Below are positions 1-13,089 of a stretch of 64,000 nucleotides of DNA, piece after piece. Where the stretch lies: positions 193,782,915 to 193,846,914 of the forward strand of contig NC_059074.1 in NCBI RefSeq assembly GCF_020497125.1. The letters run 5' to 3'. Both the position numbers and the translations under genes were made by a program. Below the pieces are notes generated by a model. It was given only the letters and a program-made list of their open reading frames with translations. It made no database searches and had not been told where the DNA came from. How positions within the stretch are numbered: the stretch's first letter is position 1; the number at the start of each line of letters is the position of its first letter. This stretch comes from Mauremys mutica (Eukaryota > Chordata > Testudines > Geoemydidae).

Positions 1-2834
1 ATATTGGATGCGGCCCACATAACACATTTGTGGGCCACAATGGTAAATAGGTTAAGAACCACTGTTCTAGTGGCTGCAGCCAACAGAGGATATAAACCCT
101 AATACTGCTACAGCTTAGATTCTCCTTGAGCACAAGTGATAAGCAGAGATGGTCTTTACTACCCACACAGGCCTTACCCCACCTGATTTTTGAACCCCAG
201 GTAATGACAAGATAATTCTAAATTTTCTTTCATTTTAAAAAAAAAGTTTCTAACGTTTTCCATTGGGGAAAAATCCTTAAAAATATAAGCCAATTGCTAG
301 GGCTGAAAGTTTGTTTTGATGATTTTTTACTTTTTAAAAAAATCATTATTTATTCTGTCCTCCATACAGTTGCCAAGTGCTGGCGTTTGGGGACCATGAA
401 AACCACAACCACAAGTCTTTTGATTTTCTGGGAGGACCCCAGACTAGTTGGTGATTGTGCTATCTGAGCAGCTTTCTATGGGGCTCAAGCTGCCAATTGG
501 CAACCCACAGCCGTACCTTTCAACTTGCCAAGACCAATTGGGAAATGTAATGTGTGATAAAGACCAGAAATGAGGGGGACAAAATAATAATTGATGCAGA
601 AAACGTAAAATGCTTTGAGATTCCCTCCTTTGGTGTAAATAACTTTTCTACAACCTCAGTTTTGTGACTATTTCAGATGCTAGCAATTTTAACAGAAGGA
701 GCAAGAGGAGACCAAGTTCGTATGGAATGGAGGTAACTTGGAGACTAAAATGAATAATATTCCTCAAAATGGGGTACACTGGAGAGGCAAGCCTAAAATT
801 AAGCTGCACAGCCAGTATAACTTTGCCACAAAGGGAAACTTAACAGAGGTGACAAGGCCTACTCGACTAAGAAGCAGCAAGCACCCTGGGGCTCCTGAAT
901 ACTGATCCTTGCTCTGACAGGGGATCCTTGCTCTTGCCTTGGTCAAGTCACAATCTTCCTATTTAAGTTACCTCTTATTTAAAAATAGGGTATCACCACT
1001 CTCTAACAAGCATATATCACAGAGTGTTGCAACACTGAAAGTGCTATATAAATAGAATGTTATTATGAAAGAGAAACAGATGAAAGATGGTGGAGAGAAA
1101 ATGTATACAGGTGAGAGCAAGCAAGATAGAGGATGAAGTCCTGGCCCTGGAAGTCAATGAGAGTTTTGCCACTTATTACAATGGGCCCAGGATTTCACAA
1201 AGAAGAGAATGTGACATGGGAAAGAGAGCGAACGGACAGCTGGGTCAAGAATGGGGTGACTATGAAAGCAAGAATGAGGAGATGGTGCTTTTCAAAGAAA
1301 GGAAAGAATAAAAAATAAAGAACAGCAGGCATAAATGAGAAAAGAAAAGAAAATAGCGATAAACCAAATGGGTGGGATGTGAAAGAAGAGAAACCAATGG
1401 AAGACTGATAAGCAAAGAAAGATTATTTTTAAATTAGCAAATTTATTTCTGCTCTTTTCTGTTATTGTACTTATTAGTCCTACGTCGCTGTAAGATTAGC
1501 AAGGAGAGGAACTTTGAGTACTTATGTGGCTACTTAGGGCATTAAAGTTAAAAAACTAGCGGGGGGGGGGGGGAGCCAGAGATAACCAAAATACACAAAC
1601 AAACCTCTATCAGATGGAGTCTCAAGGTCCAGACCTCCACCTTATTTGAAAGACCTTGGAAGACGTACGTATGTGTGTGCACTCTTTCCTATGCACAAAT
1701 TCCATCACGGGCAGTTGACTCTACTCCTCTTGAACCAGAGGCCACTCCCATCCCCATCTCTGTATATAAAGCCAATCAGTAAAGTTTTGAGACCCTCTAT
1801 GAATTCTTTATTGCCCACTGCAAAATCTTAAGGTCACTACTGTTCACAGCACTATGGTCATGGTGCATTGTCAAGTTTTCTTTTGGAAGAGAGACGAAAA
1901 ATTGACTCAGAGGCTACCCAAAAGTTCCTCTTGTGGTTGTGGTAAGGGAGTCGAAGGTCTGCTCAGGGGCAGGAGGTTTAAGTATTATGTTTTATTTTGG
2001 CTTTCATCTGTAAGTCCATGTGGCTGCAATGTGGGGTAGCTTTAACCAACACCCCTGAAATCTGTGGAGCAATGGAATCAATCACAATATGCCTTCCAAT
2101 TGGTTGACACTGCTCCATACCTCAATATTACCTCTGAGGTAAACAATAATTATAGTATGACCTGTCGGTTTAACAGATTGCAGCTGATCACGATGCAGGA
2201 TTTCTCTCTCATACATAATATACTTTAAGGCAGAAATTCCAGCCAGAGGAAACCTACAATAGTGTAAACCTACTGTCTCCTCAGTTTGATAAAAGCTATC
2301 TTCAGTAGAGAATACTGTTAATCTCTGCCCTTTTTTCAACACAAGGAAAAGTAGTTTCTCACTAGAAACCTCAACCCCAGACAATGTTTTTGAAGTCACA
2401 CACATGGGTTCTGCCAACAACACTGTAATTTAATGTGCCTGGTCTTGAGATGGGCGGATCACACACAAGTGCCTAGTGAGTTCAGAAAGAATGAAGGGTA
2501 TTAAGCACCACTTTGGATCATCAGACCCAATGTCTGTCAAGACAATTACAGTTCTGCTGTTAAGTATTTCATGTGCTGATTAATTCAAAACTATAAACAA
2601 GGAAAAACACCTTTCAGCTTATCCGCAACGTGAACATCTACCTTCTTCTCTCTGTTATTCCCTCCCCCACCCCCCGCCAAAGAATCTCCTGGATATTTTC
2701 TGTAACAAGACACCACATTTTAAGATAGCACTGAAATCTTTCTTAGAAAAGTTATAAAAAAGTATGATTATGGGAGGTGTGGTTGCAACATCACAATACT
2801 TTACATATTGCAAACTTTGGGGCAAACTCAGATA
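1..2834. other. Intron 6, distal: non-coding, few recognisable elements
   Basis: Bases 1-70 look like the end of an old hAT-type element (GGTTAAGAACCACTGTTCTA). A G-run lies at 1561-1573. TATATAAAG at about 1763 followed by a GTAAAG stretch resembles a degraded promoter or LTR, but this is weak. No exon was found. Confidence 0.4.
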
Positions 2835-2910
2835 TACTTACTCACTCTGAGTAGCACTTTAATCCATGAATAATCTCATAGATATCAGTGGGATTATTCA
2901 TGGATTAATG
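2835..2910. repeat. Foldback repeat, perfect 16-bp arms
   Basis: Arm 2860-2875 (TAATCCATGAATAATC) pairs exactly with 2892-2907 across a 16-base loop. The sequence resembles a palindromic family in reptile genomes in which the loop reads ATTGATTTCAATGG or similar. It is probably a short MITE remnant. Confidence 0.75.
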
Positions 2911-4940
2911 TCCTATTTGGCATGACTATGGGTATCAGAATCTGGCCATTATTGATTAGAAGCCATATTTCATTATAGTTACACTACAGCCATGAACTGT
3001 GAGCTGATGTCACAACTATAAAATGATTTTAAGATAGTTAGCATATATCAGAACTCAATAAAAAACTATTTCGTCTCCAGATTGTTCAAAAATACAGTAA
3101 TTCCATCATTATGAAAGCGAATATGATTGATTATCATCATGCCTCTGTCCAAAGCTATACTACATACCTGTAAAATGCCATATTGAGTGCAAAATGTTTT
3201 GCTGACCTTTAACGCATAAAGGTGACTAGCAGAACTGCATTTCAAAGCACTCTAGAAGTCATGCATTCCAAAACACACTGTCCATTTATCTCCAGAGGGC
3301 TTACAAACTGGAATCTCCACAATTCAGATTCTCCATCGCTTATGGCCAATCCTTTAGCATGTCAACTGCTCAACTTCATAATGCTTTGCAACAAAAATCA
3401 CTTGCAGTAATGTTTTTGCTTTGTATATAAAACAAAATTTACATGATTTATTTGGTATTGATATTTACGCGTTTGGTGTCTAGAGTTTCATTTTCCCAGC
3501 CAATTGCTGATTTTACTCATTTAAGTTACAATGCAAAATATAAAATATATGTTTAATATTCTTCAGGAGAAGAGAAGGACTCCACCCCACTCTCCTTGGA
3601 TGCAGTGCATATCTCCCGTGCCATGCTGGGCTAACTGCATGAATCAGCACAGATGAGAGCATGGTCCTGGCCCCTTCTGAGGCAGCTAGAACTGGCAATG
3701 ACACTAATATGGAGCATCTCCTACATTTAAGAGAGTGCTAGGATTGCCACTATGACCAGCTCTTGCAATACAAGTGCAGCGGGGAGAGAGGAGATGAGAA
3801 GAAGATTCTCCTTGCCCCATCCCTGCCTTGCATACCCATACATAGACCAACTACACTTATGCCCTGTGTCTATATAGCAAAATAACCTGTGATACCAAGA
3901 TATCGGCTATATGAAAATTGCCTCGCTTCAGGTATATTATTCAAATGTTTAAACTATGCCCAGAGTGAATGAACAGTTCTTGTTAACCTGTTGACTGTAA
4001 TCCAGCAGTACAATAATTAAACATTTAATATAATCTATTACTGTAGTCATTTAGCATCTTTAGGTAAGGATTTCAAACATTAAGCCACACAAGCCCACCA
4101 CCCCCACCATGAACCTGAGTGAGTAGTGTTAATCCCTTTTCACCGATGGAGAAACTGAGGAATAGAGTGGTTAAGTGGCGTGCTCAAAAACACAAAGGTA
4201 TGTCTCCATATCATTCCACACAAACTATCGGCCAAATCCTGACTGGGCACATGCACATAATAGCACAAAACCCCACACCACTGCTATTGCACTCGCTGGA
4301 CATAAGGACCACCTTATTCTGGCCCTTAACAAAAGTCATGGAGAGAACCTCCTCCAGATTTTCAATGACAAAAACTATGCATAAATATAATGGGTCATGG
4401 TCCACATGTATGTGTTACTTCTTAGACCTAGCCAAATTAAGCCGTTTGGCTCTATCGTTGTCAGAATTTGGTTCTTCATCTATAAAAGCATAATCTCACC
4501 CTCCATTGAAATGAAGTCACCTCCAAGGCAGAATGCATGAACTGTTTAATAGCACACAGTAACAACACATAACAGAAATAAGAGAGAAAGCAATCGAGAT
4601 TTTGCCACTTGACCCAAATTGGAATTTGGCCAACCCACTGCTTATACAAAGTGACTCTCTTTTGCATGGTACCCTGGGATTTTTTAACAACATGAACGAT
4701 CAAGACCACAATTTCATGTGTCCTCCAAAAATCAGTACCTACAGCAGCAGCTTCTTAGCATCGGGTTGAGACACTGACTCAATTCTGAATCAGAGGCAAG
4801 ATTAACTAAGTTGCTAGCATTGCTTCCTGGGTCTTCCTTAGAGAGCTCCTATCCAAGGATTGACGATAACCAATCCTTAACTTGTGAGATCTGATGAGAT
4901 CACAGCCAGTGATAGCTGTACATTTAAGAAAATACCCCTG
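2911..4940. other. Intron 6, distal: non-coding
   Basis: Mostly unique AT-rich sequence. Around 4115-4195 there is a weak likeness to the tail half of an old MIR/CORE-type SINE (GATGGAGAAACTGAGGAATAGAG). No exon was found. Confidence 0.4.
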
Positions 4941-4947
4941 TGGTGCT

Positions 4948-5288
4948 TAGGGTTGCCAACTTGGTAATATTTAAAAATCGGACACTCCAGCAGGAGTGCC
5001 GGAACCTCCCCGAGCCCTGAGGTCCCGCCCCCATCCACTCCTCTTCCCCCTACCCTCTGTCTCTCACCGCTTTTCCCCTCCCACTCACCACCCGGGTCAG
5101 GGGAAACTCGCCTGCAGAGCCAGGGCTGGGAGCTGCAGCTGTCCTACACAGGTCGGAGCCAGCCCTGGCTGAGTAGGGGCTAGCATGAGTTATGACCCAG
5201 CGCCTCCCCTGCTCACAGTAACCAGACACTGTTGGGTCCCCTTTTTGACCACACTTTCTGGTCGAAAACTGGGCACCTGGCTACCCTA
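4948..5288. mobile_element. Non-autonomous DNA transposon (hAT-like), 341 bp
   Basis: Inverted ends TAGGGTTGCCA (left) and TGGCTACCCTA (right) bound a GC-richer body in AT-rich surroundings. Flanks GTGGTGCT (left) and GGGTGCT (right) look like an 8-bp target duplication with one base lost. There is no coding capacity. Confidence 0.65.
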
Positions 5289-5404
5289 GGGTGCTGCCTG
5301 ACATGCCACTATAAATAAGCGAAATCCCCATAGATTTTAACAGTACAGTGAGTGGGTGTTGTGTGATACCAAGGATGGAGTTAAAGACTTTTCTCCTTCG
5401 CTGC

Positions 5405-5550
5405 ATACTTCTAGTATAGACAGGCAATGCTGTGATTTGCCCTGATCTCTGGTTCTAAGCAGTGAAAACTGTACTGGTGCAAATTTCAGATCAGCCTGTC
5501 TGTGCTAACATTGCTGTCTGAAATGCCCAATGTAGACAAGGCCTAAGTTA
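5405..5550. mobile_element. Degraded MITE with TAGACAAGG-type end
   Basis: The right end reads AATGTAGACAAGGC, as in other elements of this window. The left end near TAGTATAGACAGGC is approximate. The body is short and non-coding. Confidence 0.4.
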
Positions 5551-7629
5551 GCGGAGTGGGGTAGGATTACTCACACCATCTCCCCTCCAACCACATGCCC
5601 CGGGAGAGTCACAATTCAGCTGTAAATTTCTATCTTTTCCATATGCCCAGATCCAACCATCACAACATAAGTAACTTTCCTGTTAATCCAGCCTTGAAAA
5701 AGTTACCAACAAACAATAGTAATAGCAAAGGTTTGAATTCACTCTTCCTCTGCCCTTCCTTCAACAACTTCAAAGCCTCATTGGAATTGGAACCGCTTAA
5801 AAGCCGGCATTAAATAGCATGAGAAATTCATTTTTTTCTTTTAAAAAACAAAGAAAAGTAAATGCAAAAACATAATACAATTAAAATTCAAAGTTAAAAT
5901 TTCACAGTTAAAATAAAGGCAGGAGATTGCATTAATGCAGCTTTTTATACATAATACAATAATTTTCTTTATTAAGGGCCAGGAATTTAAGTCGGAGCAT
6001 AAGTGGGCATTTATACCATATCCATATGAAAGAAGCTTGCAGAAGAACTTAAATTAACTCTGAATGGCAGGATTTAATACCACTGCTTTTCATTTTGTTC
6101 AGCTGTTTGAAAACAGTACATTAACTGTGATGTCATTGGCCATTGCTTTACTGTTAATATTTTTTTTTAAAAACTTATCACTGACTGTTCTTTTAACCCA
6201 CCAAATATCTAAGCCTCTACTGCTGAAACACTGTTGACCTGGTTATCTCAGCAAAGAGGGCCTACACACATATTTGCTTTACATTAAAATAAGTCTTGAG
6301 CTGAAAATAAAGTATTAAGGCCAGAGCCAATGCTCACTGATTTCCATGGGAGTATTTTTATTTGCTACAGTGGGCGCTGGACTGGACACTTCATGAAGAA
6401 ACTATTTGAAAAGTATAACTACAGCCAGTCTATATAATTGTGTGTATATGAAAAAGGTATTATGTTCACTGAAAACTTTCTCATGCAAAAATCTCTTTGA
6501 AAAGCGGACACAATAACCTGGTGATTTGGGGTGAAAGGTAGTTATTTATAGGTGTTCCATCCGATAAAATCTTTCCTAGCAGTTAACCCTACACACAGTT
6601 CTGAGCGTATTGTTTACTAATGTCAACAGTCCTGTTCACTTTGTCACAGTGGATCCAGCCAGGTAAAGCACGGCACCCGGCAGCATTTGCAGACTTGGGT
6701 CTAAACAATGTATAGGTAAACAGAGAAAAAAAATGTACTAGCAATTTGAAACAAATTATTTAGGAAGCTCATAAAAATGCTGAAATACTTTAACTGTCCA
6801 TGTCTGAGTTTATCCCATTTTCATGGTAACAACAGTCAAGATGTTAGAGAAAGTAGAATAGGAAGAAAACAACTGAACTTTGAAACTTACTTTAAAGTAG
6901 CTTTTAATATACATTTTAGCATTATTTTTCAGGCAACTCTGTTTTCAGTTTGTAATTCTTTCTTTTATTGCCAGTCAGCATCCAGGAATTTCAACAGAAG
7001 ATAGATAATCTGGGTTACCTCACTGAGAAATTCTCTCTCTCTCTAATCTCTGTTCCCTTTTTTAGCTACATCAGTTGATGCTCTTCAATCCAGACACATA
7101 AGAACAGGCAGGTTTATTCTCCGGCTCACCATCTCCCCAGAGCAATTGGGTGGAGAACAAGCGAGACCTTGGCTCCAACATCTCTACTCAATGGCCAGCA
7201 TAGCTAAGCAGGAGAAAGGAAGCAGACAGGGAAGAACTATGACTCAGAGATATCCCTCAGAGTCATAATGCCTTCCAGAGCTTGGGTTGACACACTGTAT
7301 TTCTACAGCAGCGGGGAAAGGAACAGAAATTAGAGTATGCTATGGCTCAGAAAGGAGGGGCAGCTTATCTAATTCCAGCTGAAATTCCTTGGCATCACAT
7401 AACTTGAATATATTTATATATTTTAATTTAATTTGAAAACAAAATTGCCTTTACCTGAAAAATACTTACTAATACAGACACACACACAGAGTATAAAGTA
7501 TTTTTCAGACCTACCTGAAAAATACTTTATATATACACATATAAATTTACTCTCAAAGGGTTATATTCTGGCATCTTTAGTCACACCTTTGAGGTAAGGT
7601 TCCCAGACTACTTGCAAAGTAAAGCTCTA
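5551..7629. other. Intron 6: unique AT-rich sequence
   Basis: No exon or well-defined transposon was recognised. There are short A/T runs only. Parts of 5820-6200 are AT-rich and low in repeats. Confidence 0.4.
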
Positions 7630-7870
7630 CTCAGCACAGGGCATATCTACATGGGGATATTTGGAAAAGTAAAGATGAATTAACAAAAGGTGTGAAGTTG
7701 AAGGTGTGAAATTAAAGCACATTAATCCTTGTGTGGACGCTCTCATTCAGAAGTAAAGTGCCCTTAGTTTTGTTTAACTTAATCTTTCTTCAAAGGGGAT
7801 TAAGATGAAGTGAATTAAGGCCACTTTACTTCTGAATGAGAGCTTCTACACAGGGGTTTAATACACTTAA
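7630..7870. mobile_element. Foldback MITE with arms of about 63 bp
   Basis: Left arm 7722-7784 pairs with right arm 7798-7862, with only a few mismatches. The core GCTCTCATTCAGAAGTAAAG is present on one strand in the left arm and as its complement in the right. The loop is only 13 bases. The element end at 7630-7660 (CATATCTACATGG) is approximate. If transcribed with the MEIS1 intron it would form a long hairpin. Confidence 0.7.
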
Positions 7871-7910
7871 ACTTTATATCTTTAGTTAAAAGTTAAAATG
7901 AAATTGGAGG

Positions 7911-8165
7911 CTATGTCTACACTTAAAACACTACAGCTGCGCCACTGTAGCTCTTCAGTGTAGACACTTATTATGGCAACAGGAAGGACTCTCCCCTGGC
8001 TGTAGGTAATCGACCTGCCCAAGAGATGGGAGGTAGGTCGACAGAAGAATTCTCTCATCAACCTAGTGCTGTCTACCCCAGGGATTAGGTCAGTACACAC
8101 CCCAGAGAGATGCAGCTATGCCAATGTAATTTTTTCAGTGCAGACCAGTCCTGAAAGTCCTCGTA
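7911..8165. mobile_element. MITE with GTCTACACTT end
   Basis: It starts GGCTATGTCTACACTT and ends near CGTACAGACAAGCCC. A small internal hairpin (7915-7965) pairs GTCTACACT with AGTGTAGAC. The body has GC-rich CTGTAG/GTCGAC patches unlike the flanks. It is non-coding. Confidence 0.55.
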
Positions 8166-8405
8166 CAGACAAGCCCATAGATTCATATAGTTTAAGGATA
8201 AAAGTAGATTTTCTACTCTGATCTCCTGTTTATCACAGGATGTTAAACTTCTCCCAGTCACTCCCGTATTGAGGCCAATAATCTGAGTTTGGCTAAAGCA
8301 TATCTCCCAGAAAGGCATCCAGTCTTGATTTGAAAACCTCAAGAAATGAAGAATCCACCACTTCCTTTGATAGCTTGTTCCACTGGTTAATCACAAGTAA
8401 GGTTG
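8166..8405 (-). mobile_element. CR1 LINE fragment, 3' end
   Basis: Reading the minus strand, GTGATTAACCAGTGGAACAA, GGTGGATTCTTCATTT and then ATGAATCTATGGGC match the 3' region of sauropsid CR1 elements as I know them. It is degraded and truncated at its 5' end. Confidence 0.65.
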
Positions 8406-8947
8406 GCAGAATTTGATCAAAATGAATTTGTTCCTGCCTAATTTCTCTTACTTCCTGTCTCTTAGAAGGAAAAAGGCAGCCTTCATGGAATAAGTTTTAC
8501 TTGTTTGTTTTAATTTATTTAAAAAAAATACTATAACTATAGTTAGGAGAAATTTCTATTTTAAACAGTGTCACGTTAATTTTGAAAATAGTGGATATTT
8601 TTTAAGACTATGCTGATCTATTATTATAAACTTCTATTTCCAGAATGCAATTACAGCCGTAAAAGCATATTTGGCTATAGTATATCTTAATTCATATTCA
8701 AAATAATATGCAAAGCACATAGGCCTTTGATTGAAAACACTTTCTTGCTCTTTACCTGCTAATGTCCCCCCTTTTCCACCCCTGCCCCCAAAAAACGCAA
8801 CACACAACAAGAAGACTTGACATGTTGAGTCTGAGGAAGCTGATATGGATCTAACATGTCAAGAATCCACACACTAACAGATGCCAGACTCTAACTACCC
8901 TAACTAGACATGATAGGCTGTACTGAGGTTTTCCAGTGATCACACTT

Positions 8948-8999
<52 letters not shown>

Positions 9000-11900
9000 G
9001 AGACCTAAGTACAATGAACTGCAAAAATTTAACTTCCAATTATATTCCTGATTTTGGGTTAAGCTTTTTCTCCTTTTAGGGGAAATAAAAGAAAATGGAA
9101 GAGCACATAAATACAAACAAGGAAATTCAAAGTTACAGCCAGCATGTTATCTTTAATTCATGCTTTAGGTCTTAATGGTGGGATAGATACAACCTAGTTA
9201 ATCAACATATGTTTAAAAGAAACAAAAAAACAAAAAATAGGCAAACTATTACAAGTAACTATTTAAGTTACTTTCTTAAAATACAGCTACATTTGGAGAA
9301 AAACCAATATCAAAACTAAATTTGCAAACTGCCATAGGAGTCAATGTTGGTTATAAATTACCAGCATAAAAAGACAGAGTTAACATGCCTGGAGTAACAA
9401 ATAGCACTGAATTGTATTGCATTCTATCATTTGTAAAGATAATATTATTTCTAGGTTGGAATTAAGAATGTGCAAGAATTTAAATATCAAGACAGATAAT
9501 GTCTGTCTTCATAATTGGCATGCATCATTTATTTTAAAAACAGAAAAAAAATATATTAACAAAATTTAAATATTTACTCTGCTAATTTTTCAAATGGACA
9601 AAAAAGAAACCAGAAAAAGATTCCATACGTTAAATAAGTTTTATGGGATTTTCATTAAATTTTAAGTTGTTTTTAAAGCAGCATTTATTAGTAAGAGCTA
9701 CAGTTACTCATTCTGATTGAGTGTGATGTAATTAGATTTTTTTTAAGTCAAGAGCACTAATATTGCTCACTCAGGCCTCTGTTCACCTTTCAGTGTGTGT
9801 GCGTAAATCCCATTAACTTTATTGGTAGCTGTGTATGAGTATCGAGGGAAGAATCAACCCCTCAGCTATAAAGATTAGAAATAATGTAAAGCTTTTTTTC
9901 TCCCCACAACCTATGTGTGCACCATTGAGTGACAGTGAATGTAGTAACTTTACCATGAAATAGAATGTGGGTGGGTGTGCACACATACATATATATATAC
10001 AAACACAGAGAGAGAGAGATCATATCTGCCACATCTTGGTATACTCACAATAATTTATAATAAAGATTAAAAATAGATGCATATATTTTTAAAGTTTGAA
10101 AGAAGTTTGGCTGGATTTGATTTAGAAATGTTGCATAAACAAAATCATCAAGATTTCAAATTAGGTTTTTATAACAAACATAGCTTAATTTTGAAAAATA
10201 AAACTATACAAGAAGTTGGATCTGATCATGCAAACTCTCACGGCTGAACATAGTATGCATTATGTTTAGTAGTTAGGGTTGGAAGGCTTGGGCCTTAAGT
10301 CCATTACAAAAAATGAGTTGGTTAATCATTGCCACTTAGTACTCTCTTTTTCTTTTCTAAAAGATTTTTAAATCCAGAAAGAAGCTATACATTAAATAAT
10401 AAATATATTAATTCTCATAACTATTTAACAATGTATTTGGCTGCCTTAGCGTGTATGATATGAAGTCTTATTTTGATAGACAACATTTCAATTACATTTC
10501 TGAATATACACCAGCAGATCTTGGATGTAATTAACGTGTCCCATCCATCCATAAACAGCAGCAAAAGTTAGACATTGTAACCGCTCCTAAATATTGCAAC
10601 AAATCATTTATACAAGAGCAGAAAAGGGTACTCAGGCCCAGTGTGGAATTTCAAATGAGAGTGACAAATTACATTCTCTCTCTCTCTTTCTTTCTTTCTC
10701 TTTTAAAAAAGTATTATTATGTATTGGGTTCATGTCAGATCTTTATGGTTACCTTAATTTTTACTATACAGTTATATACATTTTGCATTTTATTTACTAT
10801 CTGTTTTATATTGGTGCCCATCACCATAGTATCTGAGTACAAATGTATATCAAAGACAATAACAGTCTCAGCTTCAAGCAGATTTTTAACAGCCATGGTT
10901 TGGGGCTAACCACAAAAATTAACCTAAGGTAAAAATACAATAACATATTTCAGTAGTTAATTTTTCCAAGGCACATTGCTTTGGTATCTACTACACACTA
11001 AAACTAATATATTCAAAATATTTTGGAGAATTATTTTAATCATAAGGTGTCTTTGCCCTAGATAGCCTGACAACTATCAGCTACTCTATATAATGATCCT
11101 GTTTTATAACTCATTTGTAAAAGATTCCTGCTTTTAATAATATTTCAATTTGGAAAAAAGATACTACATAACTGCCCTTTGTTTAGAGAAATTCTGTAAA
11201 GATATGTATTTTTTAAACTATTACAATATAAATACAACAGTAGCTTTATTATAAATATGACAAAGTACAATCCAAAAGGGACCATCTAAAATGCCACAGT
11301 TGCAAACCTTTAAGACTGTAACAAAAATGACTGAGATTCTACTATCAGTTTACTATCCTTCAACAATTTCCCTGACAGTGGCGTCAAATAATGTTGAATT
11401 ATGGACATTCTTACAGGAAGTCTTATTTCACGTTCGTTTTTTGATCAGTTCCCTGCTAGTCCTTATAGGAATTTGGCCGATTGCCAACTTTCCTTTAAAA
11501 TGTTCTGTATACATAATTGGCTTGTGTATGATTAAATGATCGTTTAATCAAACTTTAGTATTTTATATTTGTTCAACAAGTTTATTTTACATAAGAAAAT
11601 ACTGTCGTCCCAATAAAAGCTATCACATACTACCGAAGTACTTTATTTGAATTTGTGTTAGCTTCTTTTTTATATTGTGTTCTTTTTAAAAAGCTGATTT
11701 ATAAAAGCTACCTACATACACATTATTGTAAGGTAAATGTCATAATCTTTTACAGTTCAGGTTATAGTACCTGAGAGCCAAGGTGAAGTGACTTTATAGC
11801 AGACAACCCATAGTAATAGGTAATCCAAATATGTTAAACTAAGAAACTGAATTTCTATTATGCGACTACAGACACCCTTTTGTTTTATAGTGTGGAGTTG

Positions 11901-12888
11901 CACTATATCATTTTCCTACCAACACCAAGCAACAGCTGGGTTTTAAATCTTTTAGGGCTATAACTAACATTAAAAAATTTAAACTGCAAATGTTTGAGAG
12001 TTAATGATTTTAAATGGTTTATTTTGAAAGTTGTGTGATTAGGATAATACTTCAACCAGGTTTTTTAAAGACAAGGGTACTTGCTGATCCTGAGTTTAAT
12101 TCTTCCAAGAAAAAACACAACTGCCTTTTACTCTGCGAATCATAACAATGGTAAACAACAACTCTACGGGTTCCATAATAGCAGGCAATGGGGTCACTCT
12201 TGTGGGAGAGGGATGTTTTAGTGACCTATTGCCACTGAGCTAGTTAAATCACCGAACAATGGTTAGTGTTATGGGGCTTTACTTTGCAAAATCTAGCATT
12301 AGTGTCATAGCTGTCCATTAAGGGTGAGACTTAAGAGCACTAACACTGAGGGGCCTATAAGGAAAGAATAAATAGGAGAAAAACAATATTTAAAAAAAAA
12401 ACCTTTACACTGCACAGTATAAGAAAATGTAATTAAATCCATAATAAAAGCTTTTACATACTTACTCATTTATTACTCTCAAAAGTACATGTACTTCAAT
12501 TTCTGAATTCAAAACTGACCAGGCAATATAACCTACTCATGGAGTAACCACAACAGCAACAAAAGCAGCGCACAACTTGTATTTCAAAGAGGTACAGACC
12601 AATAAATGAACTTGGAGGCACATCCTAATTATCCAGATCAGTGTCAAGCAGTCAACGCCTTATTATTTAATCATTAAGGACTAGATACAGCAGTCCTTAC
12701 TGGGGCAAAAACTTCCAGTGAAATTAATTCGCCAGAGTAAGAACTGCGGGATCTAAAACTAGTCTCCTCTGGGATTCTCTAGATATGTTTCCATGAATAA
12801 GAGCAAGAACTAACCAGCCCAACCATCGAAAATAAAAAGTTGGACGGTAACTCTCATCTAATCATCTCTCATCTGAACACCAACCATT
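8406..12888. other. Intron 6: AT-rich, mostly unique
   Basis: Apart from the AAAG repeat, a TATA/GAGA stretch near 9985-10020 and TC-rich 10676-10700, no repeats were recognised. Parts of 9400-9760 and 11000-11900 resemble conserved AT-rich intronic DNA, but only alignment could show it. No MEIS1 exon 7 is present. Confidence 0.4.
8950..8999 (+). repeat. AAAG microsatellite
   Basis: About 12 units of AAAG. The minus-strand open frame with poly-FLS over it is an artefact of this repeat. Confidence 0.95.
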
Positions 12889-12912
12889 CTGCTGCTGCTG
12901 CTGCTGCTGCTG
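12889..12912 (+). repeat. CTG triplet repeat (8 units)
   Basis: Eight uninterrupted CTG units lie on the plus strand, which is CAG in the MEIS1 sense direction. The repeat is 200 bases outside the intronic CpG island. Confidence 0.9.
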
Positions 12913-13089
12913 CGCTGGAAACTTTTGTAAACAGACCAGGAGGGCAGAAGGAAAACCCTTTCACCCACCCATCAAGCCAGTTCAATGGAAGTGAGAGAGA
13001 TGTCCCCAAGTCCTTGCGTTTAAAAAATCACTCTGACAAAGAGACCCTTTGCCTATCTTGCTGCCTCACAGTGCCACCCCGGACACAAA

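Noticed and set aside
1740..1830. Possible LTR (TATATAAAG and a GTAAAG tail signal)
   Set aside because: There is no paired repeat, no target duplication and no clear polyadenylation signal.
8851..9039. Minus-strand frame with repeated FLSF residues
   Set aside because: It is a translation of the AAAG microsatellite.
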